NCBI GenBank assembly: GCA_945907045.1
Contig: CAMDSH010000001.1
Span: 62,001 to 126,000 of the forward strand
Source: Rhizobium sp. Q54
GTDB lineage: Bacteria; Pseudomonadota; Alphaproteobacteria; Rhizobiales; Xanthobacteraceae
DNA: 64,000 nucleotides
Direction of reading: 5' to 3'
This document shows, one piece after another, positions 57,304 to 64,000 of the stretch. How positions within the stretch are numbered: the stretch's first letter is position 1; every line of letters starts with the position of its first letter. The notes under the pieces were generated by a model. It ran no database searches. It saw nothing but the letters and a program-made list of their open reading frames with translations, and was not told the origin of the DNA. Position numbers and translations under genes: made by a program.

Positions 57304-58275
57304 ATGGCTGGCGAAAAGCCGGATGTATTGCTGGTCGGACACAAGAAGCCGGTCATTGTCGCGGGACTTGAGCCGAAGGTCACGCTGCACAAGCTGATCG
57401 ACGCGCCGGACAAGGAGGCGTTCCTCAAGCCGCTGGCGGACAAAATCCGCGCCATCGCAGTCGCCTACACCAACGAGCGCATCAGCCCGGAATTCATGCA
57501 GCGCTTTCCCAAGCTCGAACAGATTTCGAGCTTCGGCGTCGGTTACGATCACATCGACGCCAAATGGGCGGGTGCGCACGGCATCACCGTCACCAACACG
57601 CCGAAGGTGCTCGACGAGGAAGTCGCCGACACCGCGCTCGGTTTGCTGCTGTGCACCGTGCGCGAATTTCCGCAAGCGGAGCGTTATCTGCGCGCGGGCA
57701 GATGGCCGGGCGCCGCCTATCCGCTCACCAACGCCACGCTGCGCGACCGCACCGTCGGCATGGTCGGCATGGGGCGTATCGGCAAGGCGATCGCGCGGCG
57801 GCTGGAAGCGTTCGGCGTGCCGGTCGTCTATCACAGCCGCAATCCGCAAGCCGGCGTGAGCTACAAATATTATCCCAAGCTCGTCGACATGGCGCGCGCC
57901 GTGGACACGCTGATGGTCATCGTGCCGGGCGGCACTTCGACGCAGAACATGATCAACAAGGAAGTGCTCGAAGCGCTCGGACCGAACGGCATCCTCATCA
58001 ACATGGCGCGCGGGTCGGTGGTGGATGAGCCGGCGCTGATCGAAGCGCTGAAGGCAAAAAGGATTTTCTCCGCCGGTCTCGACGTATTCGTGAAGGAACC
58101 GCAGGTTTCGAAAGAACTTATCGAGATGGATCACGTCGTGCTGTTCCCGCATCTCGGTTCGGGCTCGGTTTACACCCGCAAGGCGATGGATCAGCTCGTG
58201 GTCGATAATCTGCTGGCCTGGGTCGGCGGCAAGCCGCCGCTCACGCCGGTGCCGGAAACTCCGCCGAAAAAATGA
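57304..58275 (+). CDS. D-isomer-specific 2-hydroxyacid dehydrogenase
   Basis: 323 aa. Coenzyme motif GMVGMGRIGKAIARR; catalytic Arg in NMARGSVVDEPAL, Glu in DVFVKEPQVS and His in FPHLGSGS. This is the standard R-E-H set. The SGSV form after the His is usual for the hydroxypyruvate/glyoxylate reductase subgroup. AAGGAG precedes the ATG. It lies 30 bases after E2 and shares four bases with the next gene. It may link a 2-oxoacid pool to the E1-E2 complex. Confidence 0.92.
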   Translation: MAGEKPDVLLVGHKKPVIVAGLEPKVTLHKLIDAPDKEAFLKPLADKIRAIAVAYTNERISPEFMQRFPKLEQISSFGVGYDHIDAKWAGAHGITVTNTPKVLDEEVADTALGLLLCTVREFPQAERYLRAGRWPGAAYPLTNATLRDRTVGMVGMGRIGKAIARRLEAFGVPVVYHSRNPQAGVSYKYYPKLVDMARAVDTLMVIVPGGTSTQNMINKEVLEALGPNGILINMARGSVVDEPALIEALKAKRIFSAGLDVFVKEPQVSKELIEMDHVVLFPHLGSGSVYTRKAMDQLVVDNLLAWVGGKPPLTPVPETPPKK

Positions 58276-58961
58276 TGCAAGCCGTGACAGTGCGTTTTGT
58301 CCTGATCGCCGTCCTTTTGGGCGGCGGCGTGGCTAACGCGCAGGCGCCCGCGGGCGACGCGACCAAAATGCTGGGCGCACCGTGGGAATTTTCCAACGCC
58401 GACCGCGAGAAGACCTGCACGCTCACCTTCAAGCCCGAGCGTTCGGCCGCCGGTTACAGGCTGGAATTCGACAAGAACTGCGTGAATTTGTTTCCGCTGG
58501 TGAAGGACATCGAGGCGTGGAAATTCGCCGACAACGATTTGCTGCGCCTGACCGACGCGCGCGGAAAATCGCTGATTGAATTTAGCGAAGTCGAGAGCGG
58601 CATCTTCGAAGCGCCGACGCCGGGCGTCGGTCTGCTGTTTCTGCAAGCCGCGGGCACCGCCGGTCCGCCGCCACGCCCCGCCGAGCAGATGGTCGGCAAC
58701 TGGTCGGTCATGCGCGGCGGCAAATCGTTATGCACGCTGGGGCTTGAGAGCACCGCCGTGCGCGACAGCTTCGTGCTCAGCGTGAAGCCGAATTGCGATC
58801 AGGCCATCGCGCGGCAGGGTTTTGCTTCCTGGCGGATGGACGGCACCGAACTGCTGCTCGCGCCCGCGCGCGGAAATCCCTGGCGCTTTGAGGAAGCCGA
58901 CGCCGTCAACTGGAAGCGCGTGCCGGAAGGCCCCGATCCTGTCACGCTGGTGAAGCAGTAA
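58272..58961 (+). CDS. Exported protein with two AprI/Inh-type domains
   Basis: 229 aa. Signal peptide MMQAVTVRFVLIAVLLGGGVANA, then two similar domains (about 30-122 and 135-225). Each has a buried Trp in a 'G-x-W-E/S' strand (LGAPWEFSNADREKTC, VGNWSVMRGGKSLC), a Cys pair (C..C in KTCTLTF/KNCVNL and SLCTLGL/PNCDQA) and a terminal 'W-x-F/M-x-x-x-x-L' turn. This is the AprI/Inh metalloprotease-inhibitor fold, normally found as one domain. Coupled by ATGA to a cytoplasmic dehydrogenase, which is functionally odd. Its stop is adjacent to the convergent radC stop. Confidence 0.8.
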   Translation: MMQAVTVRFVLIAVLLGGGVANAQAPAGDATKMLGAPWEFSNADREKTCTLTFKPERSAAGYRLEFDKNCVNLFPLVKDIEAWKFADNDLLRLTDARGKSLIEFSEVESGIFEAPTPGVGLLFLQAAGTAGPPPRPAEQMVGNWSVMRGGKSLCTLGLESTAVRDSFVLSVKPNCDQAIARQGFASWRMDGTELLLAPARGNPWRFEEADAVNWKRVPEGPDPVTLVKQ

Positions 58962-59684
58962 TCAGATCAGCCGCAGCCCCTTGAAGCTGGCGTGACCTTC
59001 CTTGCCGACGATGATGTGGTCGTGCACGGAAATGCCGAGCGGCTGCGCGATCTCGACAATCGTCTGCGTCATCTGGATGTCGGCGCGAGAGGGCGTCGGA
59101 TCGCCCGAAGGGTGATTGTGCACCAGAATGATCGCGGTGGCTGAAAGCTCCAGTGCGCGCTTGACCACCTCGCGCGGATAAACCGGCGTGTGATCGACCG
59201 TTCCGGTTTGCTGCAATTCGTCGGCAATGAGCTGGTTGCGCTTGTCGAGGAACAGCACGCGGAACTGTTCCTTCTCGGCGAAGGCCATCGCGGTTCGGCA
59301 ATAGTCCAGCACGTTCGACCATGACGAGAGCACCGGACGTTTTTTCACCTGGCCGCGCGCGAGCCGGCTCGCCGCCGCCTGCACGATTTTCAGTTCGGCA
59401 ATGGCGGCGTCGCCAAGGCCCTTCACCTCGGCCAGCCGCGAGGCCGGCGCCGACACCGCCTCGGCAAACGAACCGAACTTCGCGATCAGCTCTTTCGCCA
59501 GCGGCTTGACGTCCCGGCGCGGCAGCGCGCGAAACAATAAAAGTTCGAGCAATTCATAATCGGTGAGCGCGTCGGTGCCGGCTTCGCGAAAGCGCGCGCG
59601 CAATCGGTCGCGATGGCCATGATAATGCGGGGCCGCTTCCGCGAGCCCTTTGACTTTTTTGCTGGTTTTCCCGCCGCCGGACAT
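58962..59684 (-). CDS. radC: RadC-family (JAB1/MPN) protein
   Basis: 240 aa. N-terminal helix-hairpin-helix-like region ([19 protein letters not shown] and [17 protein letters not shown]) and C-terminal JAMM domain with [14 protein letters not shown], the zinc-binding H-x-H-x10-D. The name RadC is traditional; a direct DNA-repair role is doubtful and its substrate unknown. ATG at 59684 was chosen as the start of the conserved protein; an ATG 11 codons earlier is possible and neither has a strong ribosome site. Lies next to map on the same strand, as in many relatives. Confidence 0.92.
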   Translation of the reverse strand: MSGGGKTSKKVKGLAEAAPHYHGHRDRLRARFREAGTDALTDYELLELLLFRALPRRDVKPLAKELIAKFGSFAEAVSAPASRLAEVKGLGDAAIAELKIVQAAASRLARGQVKKRPVLSSWSNVLDYCRTAMAFAEKEQFRVLFLDKRNQLIADELQQTGTVDHTPVYPREVVKRALELSATAIILVHNHPSGDPTPSRADIQMTQTIVEIAQPLGISVHDHIIVGKEGHASFKGLRLI

Positions 59685-59770
59685 GGACAGGCTTTGAACT
59701 CTCGACCTACGCGCCACCCTCAGGATGACGGTATTGCCCCACCTTTGGCAATCGGAGCTTGCGGGGGGGG

Positions 59771-60595
59771 TCAGGCGCGATAAGGCGGCTTATCGAGTCC
59801 CTTCGGCGAAAGGGTGAAGACCTCGACGCCCTTGTCGATGACGCCCACGGTGTGCTCGAACTGCGCGGAAAGCGAGCGGTCCCGCGTTACCGCGGTCCAG
59901 CCGTCGGACAGCACCTTCACGTGCGGGCGGCCGAGATTGATCATCGGCTCGATGGTGAAGAACATGCCGGGCTTAAGCACGATGCCTTCGCCCGGGCGGC
60001 CCACGTGCACGATGTTCGGCTCGTCGTGAAACAGGCGGCCGAGGCCGTGACCGCAGAAATCGCGCACCACGCTCATGTGCTCGGCTTCCACAAAAGTCTG
60101 TATGGCGGCGCCGATGTCGCCGGTCGTCGAGCCGGGACGGATGGTGGCGATGCCGCGCATCATCGCTTCATAGGTGACTTCGATCAGCCGCTCGGCGCGG
60201 CGCGGGATGGCGCCGACCGTGTACATGCGGCTGGAGTCGCCGTGCCAGCCGTCGAGGATCAGCGTGACGTCGATGTTGACGATGTCGCCGTCTTTCAACG
60301 GCTTGTCGCCGGGGATGCCGTGGCAGACGACGTGATTGAGCGACGTGCAGGTGGATTTCTTGTAGCCGCGATACATCAGCGTCGCCGGCGTCGCGCCGTT
60401 GTCGAGCGCAAATTCGTGTACGAAGCGGTCCAGCCTGTCGGTCGGGACGCCCGCCTTGACCTTGTCCACCAGTTCATCGAGACAGCGCGCGACAAGCTGC
60501 CCGGCCTTGCGCATGCCTTCGAAGGCCGCGGGCCCGTGGATCTTGATCTGGCCGGTTTTGCGTAGCGGCGCGACCGCCGCGTCAACATAAGTCAT
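59771..60595 (-). CDS. map: Methionine aminopeptidase type I
   Basis: 274 aa. Dinuclear metal ligands are intact: two Asp in [16 protein letters not shown], His in [12 protein letters not shown], Glu in FFTIEPMIN and Glu in AQFEHTVGV. It removes N-terminal Met from new proteins. A long frame extends upstream to 60913 through sequence antisense to DenD and is rejected. The start at 60595 agrees with family length and has no strong ribosome site. It offers a useful contrast with the M24 gene at 21224, where one Asp is replaced. Confidence 0.95.
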   Translation of the reverse strand: MTYVDAAVAPLRKTGQIKIHGPAAFEGMRKAGQLVARCLDELVDKVKAGVPTDRLDRFVHEFALDNGATPATLMYRGYKKSTCTSLNHVVCHGIPGDKPLKDGDIVNIDVTLILDGWHGDSSRMYTVGAIPRRAERLIEVTYEAMMRGIATIRPGSTTGDIGAAIQTFVEAEHMSVVRDFCGHGLGRLFHDEPNIVHVGRPGEGIVLKPGMFFTIEPMINLGRPHVKVLSDGWTAVTRDRSLSAQFEHTVGVIDKGVEVFTLSPKGLDKPPYRA

Positions 60596-60647
60596 GGAAC
60601 AACAATGTAAGGGCTGGATGGCGCAACGCAAGCTTGAGGTTTGCGCG

Positions 60648-61631
60648 TCAGGCCGCGATCTTGCCGCCGAGTTCGTCCTCGATATGCGCACGGATGATGT
60701 CGTCGAACGTCGCCTCGGCCCTGAAGCCAAGCGCTTCCGCGCGCTTGGCGTCGAAGCGCTCCGACCAGCCGCTGACGATGCGCACGACCAGTTCGTCCGG
60801 CTCGCGGCGGATGCGCGCGGCGACTTTCGGACCGGCGATGCGCGCGAGCGATTCGATCTGCTCTGCGACGGTGCAGCACACGCCCGGCATCGCGAGATTG
60901 ATGCGCGGCCCAAGCTGCTCGCGCGTGAGGCCCGCTGCGTGGATGAGAAAGTTCACCGCCGCGCGCGGGCTGGCGTGGGTATGGCGCACGCTGTCGGCAA
61001 CCGGGAGTATCGCCTCTTGCCCGGCGAGCGGTTCGCGGATGATCCCAGAGAAGAAACCGGACGCCGCCTTGTTCGGCTTGCCGGGCCGCACGCAGATGGT
61101 GGGAAGGCGGATGCCGACGCCGTCGAGAATGTTGCGGCGGTTGTAGTCAGCGAGCAGCAATTCGCAGATCGCCTTTTGCGTTCCGTAAGACGTGAGCGGC
61201 GTTAAGTGGAACTCGTCCGGGATCGCGTAGGGAAACGGCGCGCCGTAAACCGCGATGGAGGACGTGAAGATCACTTTCGGCTTGTAGCCGCCGCCGGTCT
61301 TGCGGACCGCTTCGATCAGCGCGCGCGTGCCGTCGAGATTGACGCGGTAGCCCTTGTCGAAATCGGTTTCCGCCTCGCCCGAGACGACGCCGGCGAGATG
61401 GAAGATCACGTCGGGTTTTCCTGCGACGGCCTTGGCCGCTTCGCCGGGCGCAGGAAGATCGGAGGTTGCGATCTCGGCCTTGCCGGAAAATCCCGCTGGC
61501 TTTTCGGGCGCCACCACGTCGGTGAGCGTGAGCTTGTCGATGTTCTGGCCGTTGAGTTTGCCGTCCTTGACGAGCCGCGCGATCAGTTTGCGGCCGATCA
61601 TGCCCGCCGCGCCGGTGATCAGAATATGCAT
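60648..61631 (-). CDS. denD: D-erythronate dehydrogenase-like NAD-dependent epimerase family protein
   Basis: 327 aa extended SDR. GAAGMIGRKL at residues 7-16 binds NAD; FHLAGVVSGEAETDFDKGYRVNLDGTRALIEA, SSIAVYG and the Y-x-x-x-K in YGTQKAICE are the catalytic elements. The overall sequence resembles DenD, which oxidises D-erythronate at the start of a four-carbon acid-sugar route. The other den/otn enzymes are not in the window, so the symbol is tentative. GAGGG precedes the ATG. It follows an MFS exporter and an SDR on the same strand. Confidence 0.82.
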   Translation of the reverse strand: MHILITGAAGMIGRKLIARLVKDGKLNGQNIDKLTLTDVVAPEKPAGFSGKAEIATSDLPAPGEAAKAVAGKPDVIFHLAGVVSGEAETDFDKGYRVNLDGTRALIEAVRKTGGGYKPKVIFTSSIAVYGAPFPYAIPDEFHLTPLTSYGTQKAICELLLADYNRRNILDGVGIRLPTICVRPGKPNKAASGFFSGIIREPLAGQEAILPVADSVRHTHASPRAAVNFLIHAAGLTREQLGPRINLAMPGVCCTVAEQIESLARIAGPKVAARIRREPDELVVRIVSGWSERFDAKRAEALGFRAEATFDDIIRAHIEDELGGKIAA

Positions 61632-61659
61632 GCTGTCCCTCGCCTCATTGCCGTTAATT

Positions 61660-62892
61660 CTATTTGGCCGGTTCGAAACGGTCTACTTTCCGCAAATCCG
61701 GAAACAGCTTCATCCACGTCAGCGCCACCAGCAGCGAACCGAGGCCGCCGATGAACACCGACGGCACCGCGCCGAGCCAGTGGGCGATGAGGCCGGATTC
61801 GAATTCGCCCAGCGTGTTCGACGTGCCGACGAAAAGATAATTGATCGCGCTCACGCGCCCGCGCATGGCGTCCGGCGTTTCGATCTGCACCAGCGAGAAG
61901 CGCAGAACGACGCTCACCGAGTCCGACGCGCCGAGGATAGCGAGCGCCAGCAGCGAGAGTGGAAACCAGGTCGAGAGCGCGAACACCATTGTCGCGAGTC
62001 CGAACATCGCGACCACGGCGAACATCGTGACGCCGATATGGCGCTCGATAGGATGGCGCGAAAGGATGATGGATGTCGTGAGGGCGCCGACTGCGGGTGC
62101 GGAACGCAATAGTCCGAGGCCGACCGGACCCATTTCCAGAATATCGCGCGCGAAAATGGGAAGGAGAGCAGTGGCACCGCCGAGCAGAATGACGAACAGA
62201 TCGAGTGTGATGACGCCTAACAACCGGGGACGCGTGCGGATGAAATGGAACCCCGCCAATACCGAAGAGAGCGTCGGCGGTTCGCGCTCCTGCGGCGGGC
62301 GCTGAATGTCGACGAACGAGACCAGGACGATCGAGAGAACAAAAAACATCGCGCACAGCGCGCAGACGAGAACGGGACTGATTGTGTAGAGCAGCCCGCC
62401 GAGCGCGGGTCCGCAGATCACTGCCGTTTGATTGGCGGATGTCCAAGCGGCGACGGCGCGCGAAATGATCGGCGCGGGCACCAGCGAAGGAACCAGCGCA
62501 TGCGCGGTCGGCAACTCGAAAGCGCGCGCACTGCCGATCAGGAACACCGCACCGAACAGCAACTCGCGGCTGAGCGTGCCGGTGATCATGCCGAGCACCA
62601 CGGTGAGCGCGGCCAGCGCGTGCACGCATTGCGCGATCCGCACGATATGGCGGCGGTCGTAGCGGTCGGCGACGTGGCCGATCAGCAGCGTGAGCACGAC
62701 GGCGGGAATGAACTGGATCAGCCCGACCAAGCCGAGATCGAGCGCGCTGCCGGTGAGTTCGTAAACCTTCCAGCCGATCACCACCGCGAGCATGTGATAG
62801 CCCATCGTCGAAGCGAGCCGCGCGAGCCAGAACAGCACGAACGGACGCTGCGCCAGCAGGGAGGACGACGAGGCGGGAAGTTCAACGGACAT
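61660..62892 (-). CDS. MFS transporter (EntS-like)
   Basis: 410 aa with 12 predicted helices. GHVADRYDRRHIVRI is the MFS loop 2-3 motif; the fold and the opening PFVLFWLARLASTMGYHMLAVVIGWKVYELTGSALDLG are of the MFS_3/enterobactin-exporter group. Could export a siderophore-like or drug molecule, but neighbours (DenD-like, SDR) do not suggest siderophores. Starts four bases after the SDR stop without a clear ribosome site, suggesting translational coupling. Confidence 0.9.
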   Translation of the reverse strand: MSVELPASSSSLLAQRPFVLFWLARLASTMGYHMLAVVIGWKVYELTGSALDLGLVGLIQFIPAVVLTLLIGHVADRYDRRHIVRIAQCVHALAALTVVLGMITGTLSRELLFGAVFLIGSARAFELPTAHALVPSLVPAPIISRAVAAWTSANQTAVICGPALGGLLYTISPVLVCALCAMFFVLSIVLVSFVDIQRPPQEREPPTLSSVLAGFHFIRTRPRLLGVITLDLFVILLGGATALLPIFARDILEMGPVGLGLLRSAPAVGALTTSIILSRHPIERHIGVTMFAVVAMFGLATMVFALSTWFPLSLLALAILGASDSVSVVLRFSLVQIETPDAMRGRVSAINYLFVGTSNTLGEFESGLIAHWLGAVPSVFIGGLGSLLVALTWMKLFPDLRKVDRFEPAK

Positions 62893-62895
62893 GGA

Positions 62896-63654
62896 TTAGA
62901 GCGCCATGCCTCCATCGACGAGATGCGGCTGCCCGGTGATGTAGCTCGACTCATCGCTGGCGAGGAAAACCGCGAGCGCCGCGACTTCCTCCGCCGTGCC
63001 GAGCCGCGCCATCGGCTGACGTCCGATGAATGCCGTGCGGACTTCCTTGAGCGGCTTGCCGGTTTTCTTCGCCACCGCCTTCACGCGATCCTCGAACGAC
63101 GGCGAGACGATGGTGCCGGGGCAGATGGCGTTGCAGCGCACGCCCTTGGTGATGAAATCGGCGGCGACCGCTTTGGTGAGGCCAATGACGGCGGCCTTGG
63201 TCGCGCCATAGACGTAGCGGGCCGGCAGGCCCTTGATCGAGGAGACGCCCGACGACATGTTGACGATCGAGCCGCCGCCTTTCTTGAGCATCGCGGGAAC
63301 GAACGCCTTGATCGTGCGGTGCATGGATTTCACATTCAGATCGAACGAAAAATCCCAGTCCTGCTCCGAGCATTCCAGCACCGTGCCCTGATGCACGTAG
63401 CCGGCGACATTGGCGAGCACGTCGAGCCCGCCGTAATCTTTCGTAATTGTCTTCGCCAGCGCCTCGACCGCCTTGGTCGAGCGCACGTCGAGCTTCAGGC
63501 GCTTGGCTGCTTTCAGGCCCGCGAGCTTCTTTTCGTCGGCGTCGGTGGCGATCACCTTCGCGCCCTCGGCGATGAACGCCTCCGCGATGGCGCGGCCGAT
63601 ACCCTGTCCCGCGGCGGTGACGAGCGCGACCTTGCCCTTGAGTCGTCCGGCCAT
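62896..63654 (-). CDS. Short-chain dehydrogenase/reductase
   Basis: 252 aa classical SDR. TAAGQGIGRAIA (coenzyme), NVAG, catalytic Ser in IVNMSSGVSS, and Tyr-Lys in YVYGATKAAVI. ATDADEKKL has the Asp that favours NAD over NADP. Similar to the cytosolic DHRS6/BDH2 group (3-hydroxybutyrate or cyclic alcohol dehydrogenases). GGGAG lies inside the end of the preceding GNAT gene, two bases from this ATG's leader, so the two are likely coupled. Belongs to the MFS-DenD unit. Confidence 0.9.
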   Translation of the reverse strand: MAGRLKGKVALVTAAGQGIGRAIAEAFIAEGAKVIATDADEKKLAGLKAAKRLKLDVRSTKAVEALAKTITKDYGGLDVLANVAGYVHQGTVLECSEQDWDFSFDLNVKSMHRTIKAFVPAMLKKGGGSIVNMSSGVSSIKGLPARYVYGATKAAVIGLTKAVAADFITKGVRCNAICPGTIVSPSFEDRVKAVAKKTGKPLKEVRTAFIGRQPMARLGTAEEVAALAVFLASDESSYITGQPHLVDGGMAL

Positions 63655-63656
63655 CG

Positions 63657-64000
63657 TTATTCTCCCAACTGCATTTGACTGAGACTTTTTTTCTGCCGTC
63701 CGCCGCCGTCGAAATTATCCGGTGACAACCAGCGCTCGAAGCGCGCCTTGCGCGCCGGCCAGTCGCCGTCGAGCATCGAAAACCACGCGGTGTCGCGGTT
63801 GCGGCCCTTGGCGATGACGTGCTGCTTCATGATGCATTCGAAACTGAAGCCGTAACGCAACGCCGCGTTGCGCGAGGCGGCGTTTTCCGAATGACATTTC
63901 CATTCATAGCGGCGGTAATGCAGCGTCTCGAACACATGGCGAGCGAGCAGATATTGCGCCTCGGTGGCGAGCGGGGTGCGCATCAGCGCGGGTGTATAGA
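63657..64000 (-). CDS. GNAT acetyltransferase, C-terminal part
   Basis: At least 114 codons are visible; the N-terminus lies beyond the window. The frame stays open to position 64000 with YTPAL before the internal Met at 63983, so that Met is not the real start. Segments TEAQYLLARHVFETLHYRRYEWKC, SENAASRNAALRYGFSFE and VIAKGRNRDTAWFSML match RimJ/RimL-like GNAT proteins of rhizobia; the A-x-R-x-G-F stretch follows the acetyl-CoA site. Substrate unknown. Confidence 0.85.
   Translation of the reverse strand, partial: YTPALMRTPLATEAQYLLARHVFETLHYRRYEWKCHSENAASRNAALRYGFSFECIMKQHVIAKGRNRDTAWFSMLDGDWPARKARFERWLSPDNFDGGGRQKKSLSQMQLGE

Noticed and set aside
62245-63678. 477-codon open frame on the plus strand
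   Set aside because: Antisense to the MFS and SDR genes, spanning two real genes; composition is Arg/His-rich and without motifs.
1-64000. CRISPR arrays, rRNA, tRNA and prophage
   Set aside because: No regularly spaced direct repeats other than the coding 30-base repeat at 43472-43613, no recognisable tRNA or rRNA sequence, and no integrase, capsid or transposase genes were seen.

Overview
The window looks like a chromosomal stretch of a high-GC alphaproteobacterium of the order Hyphomicrobiales, in the Xanthobacteraceae/Nitrobacteraceae neighbourhood (Pseudolabrys- or Bradyrhizobium-like). The basis is gene content: orphan Bug-type solute receptors, an aerobic box pathway with a BoxR regulator, NMT1/THI5-type ABC transporters, core-MetE-like proteins, strong G+C codon bias and extragenic palindromes of a type common in rhizobial genomes. 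The genus is an inference. No rRNA, tRNA, phage, transposase or CRISPR array was seen. Genes are dense and no gene-free stretch exceeds 300 bases.

Layout. 1-4450: tail of an amidohydrolase, an Ldh_2-type dehydrogenase, then on the minus strand a Bug receptor and two Gfo/Idh/MocA dehydrogenases. 4658-11500 (minus): a two-subunit CoA-transferase-like pair, an IorAB-type molybdenum hydroxylase, a CobW-type GTPase and an LVIVD-repeat protein. 11600-18103: an NMT1-type ABC transporter whose binding protein and ATPase are separated from two permeases by a plus-strand island (isopropylmalate-dehydrogenase-like enzyme, PDC-lactonase-like amidohydrolase, Bug receptor). 18285-23782: beta-hydroxyacid dehydrogenase, glutathione transferase, small lipoprotein and membrane proteins, an atypical M24 protein and a core-MetE-like protein, with a possible small RNA near 19268-19440. 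23866-30448: aerobic benzoate degradation via benzoyl-CoA epoxide (ligase, boxR, hydrolase, boxC, boxB).

30576-37042: a class V aminotransferase, a large FAD/Fe-S oxidoreductase and two tandem core-MetE-like genes. 37066-43662 (minus): an OprB-type porin, a small exported protein and a heavy-metal RND pump with its adaptor, which has an odd repeat N-terminus. 43853-47221: a ThiY-like ABC system with a cytochrome P460 gene inside it. 47227-50495 (minus): a chromate module (ChrA, membrane protein, rhodanese-ChrB fusion, TauE exporter). 50646-58961: SDR, DMT exporter, a 2-oxoacid dehydrogenase E1alpha/E1beta/E2 set with an aldehyde dehydrogenase between, a D-2-hydroxyacid dehydrogenase and a double-Inh-domain protein. 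58962-64000 (minus): RadC, methionine aminopeptidase, DenD-like dehydrogenase, MFS exporter, SDR and a truncated GNAT acetyltransferase.

Most of the window serves uptake and oxidation of organic acids and aromatics, with islands for metal/chromate resistance. The only recognisable transcription factor is BoxR, which has two matching palindromes directly in front of its start codon. The best leads for something undescribed are these boxR operators, an antisense-SD-bearing small-RNA candidate, a P460 gene inside a transporter operon, an M24 protein with Cys in place of a metal-binding Asp, and a CoA-transferase-like pair without a visible catalytic Glu.
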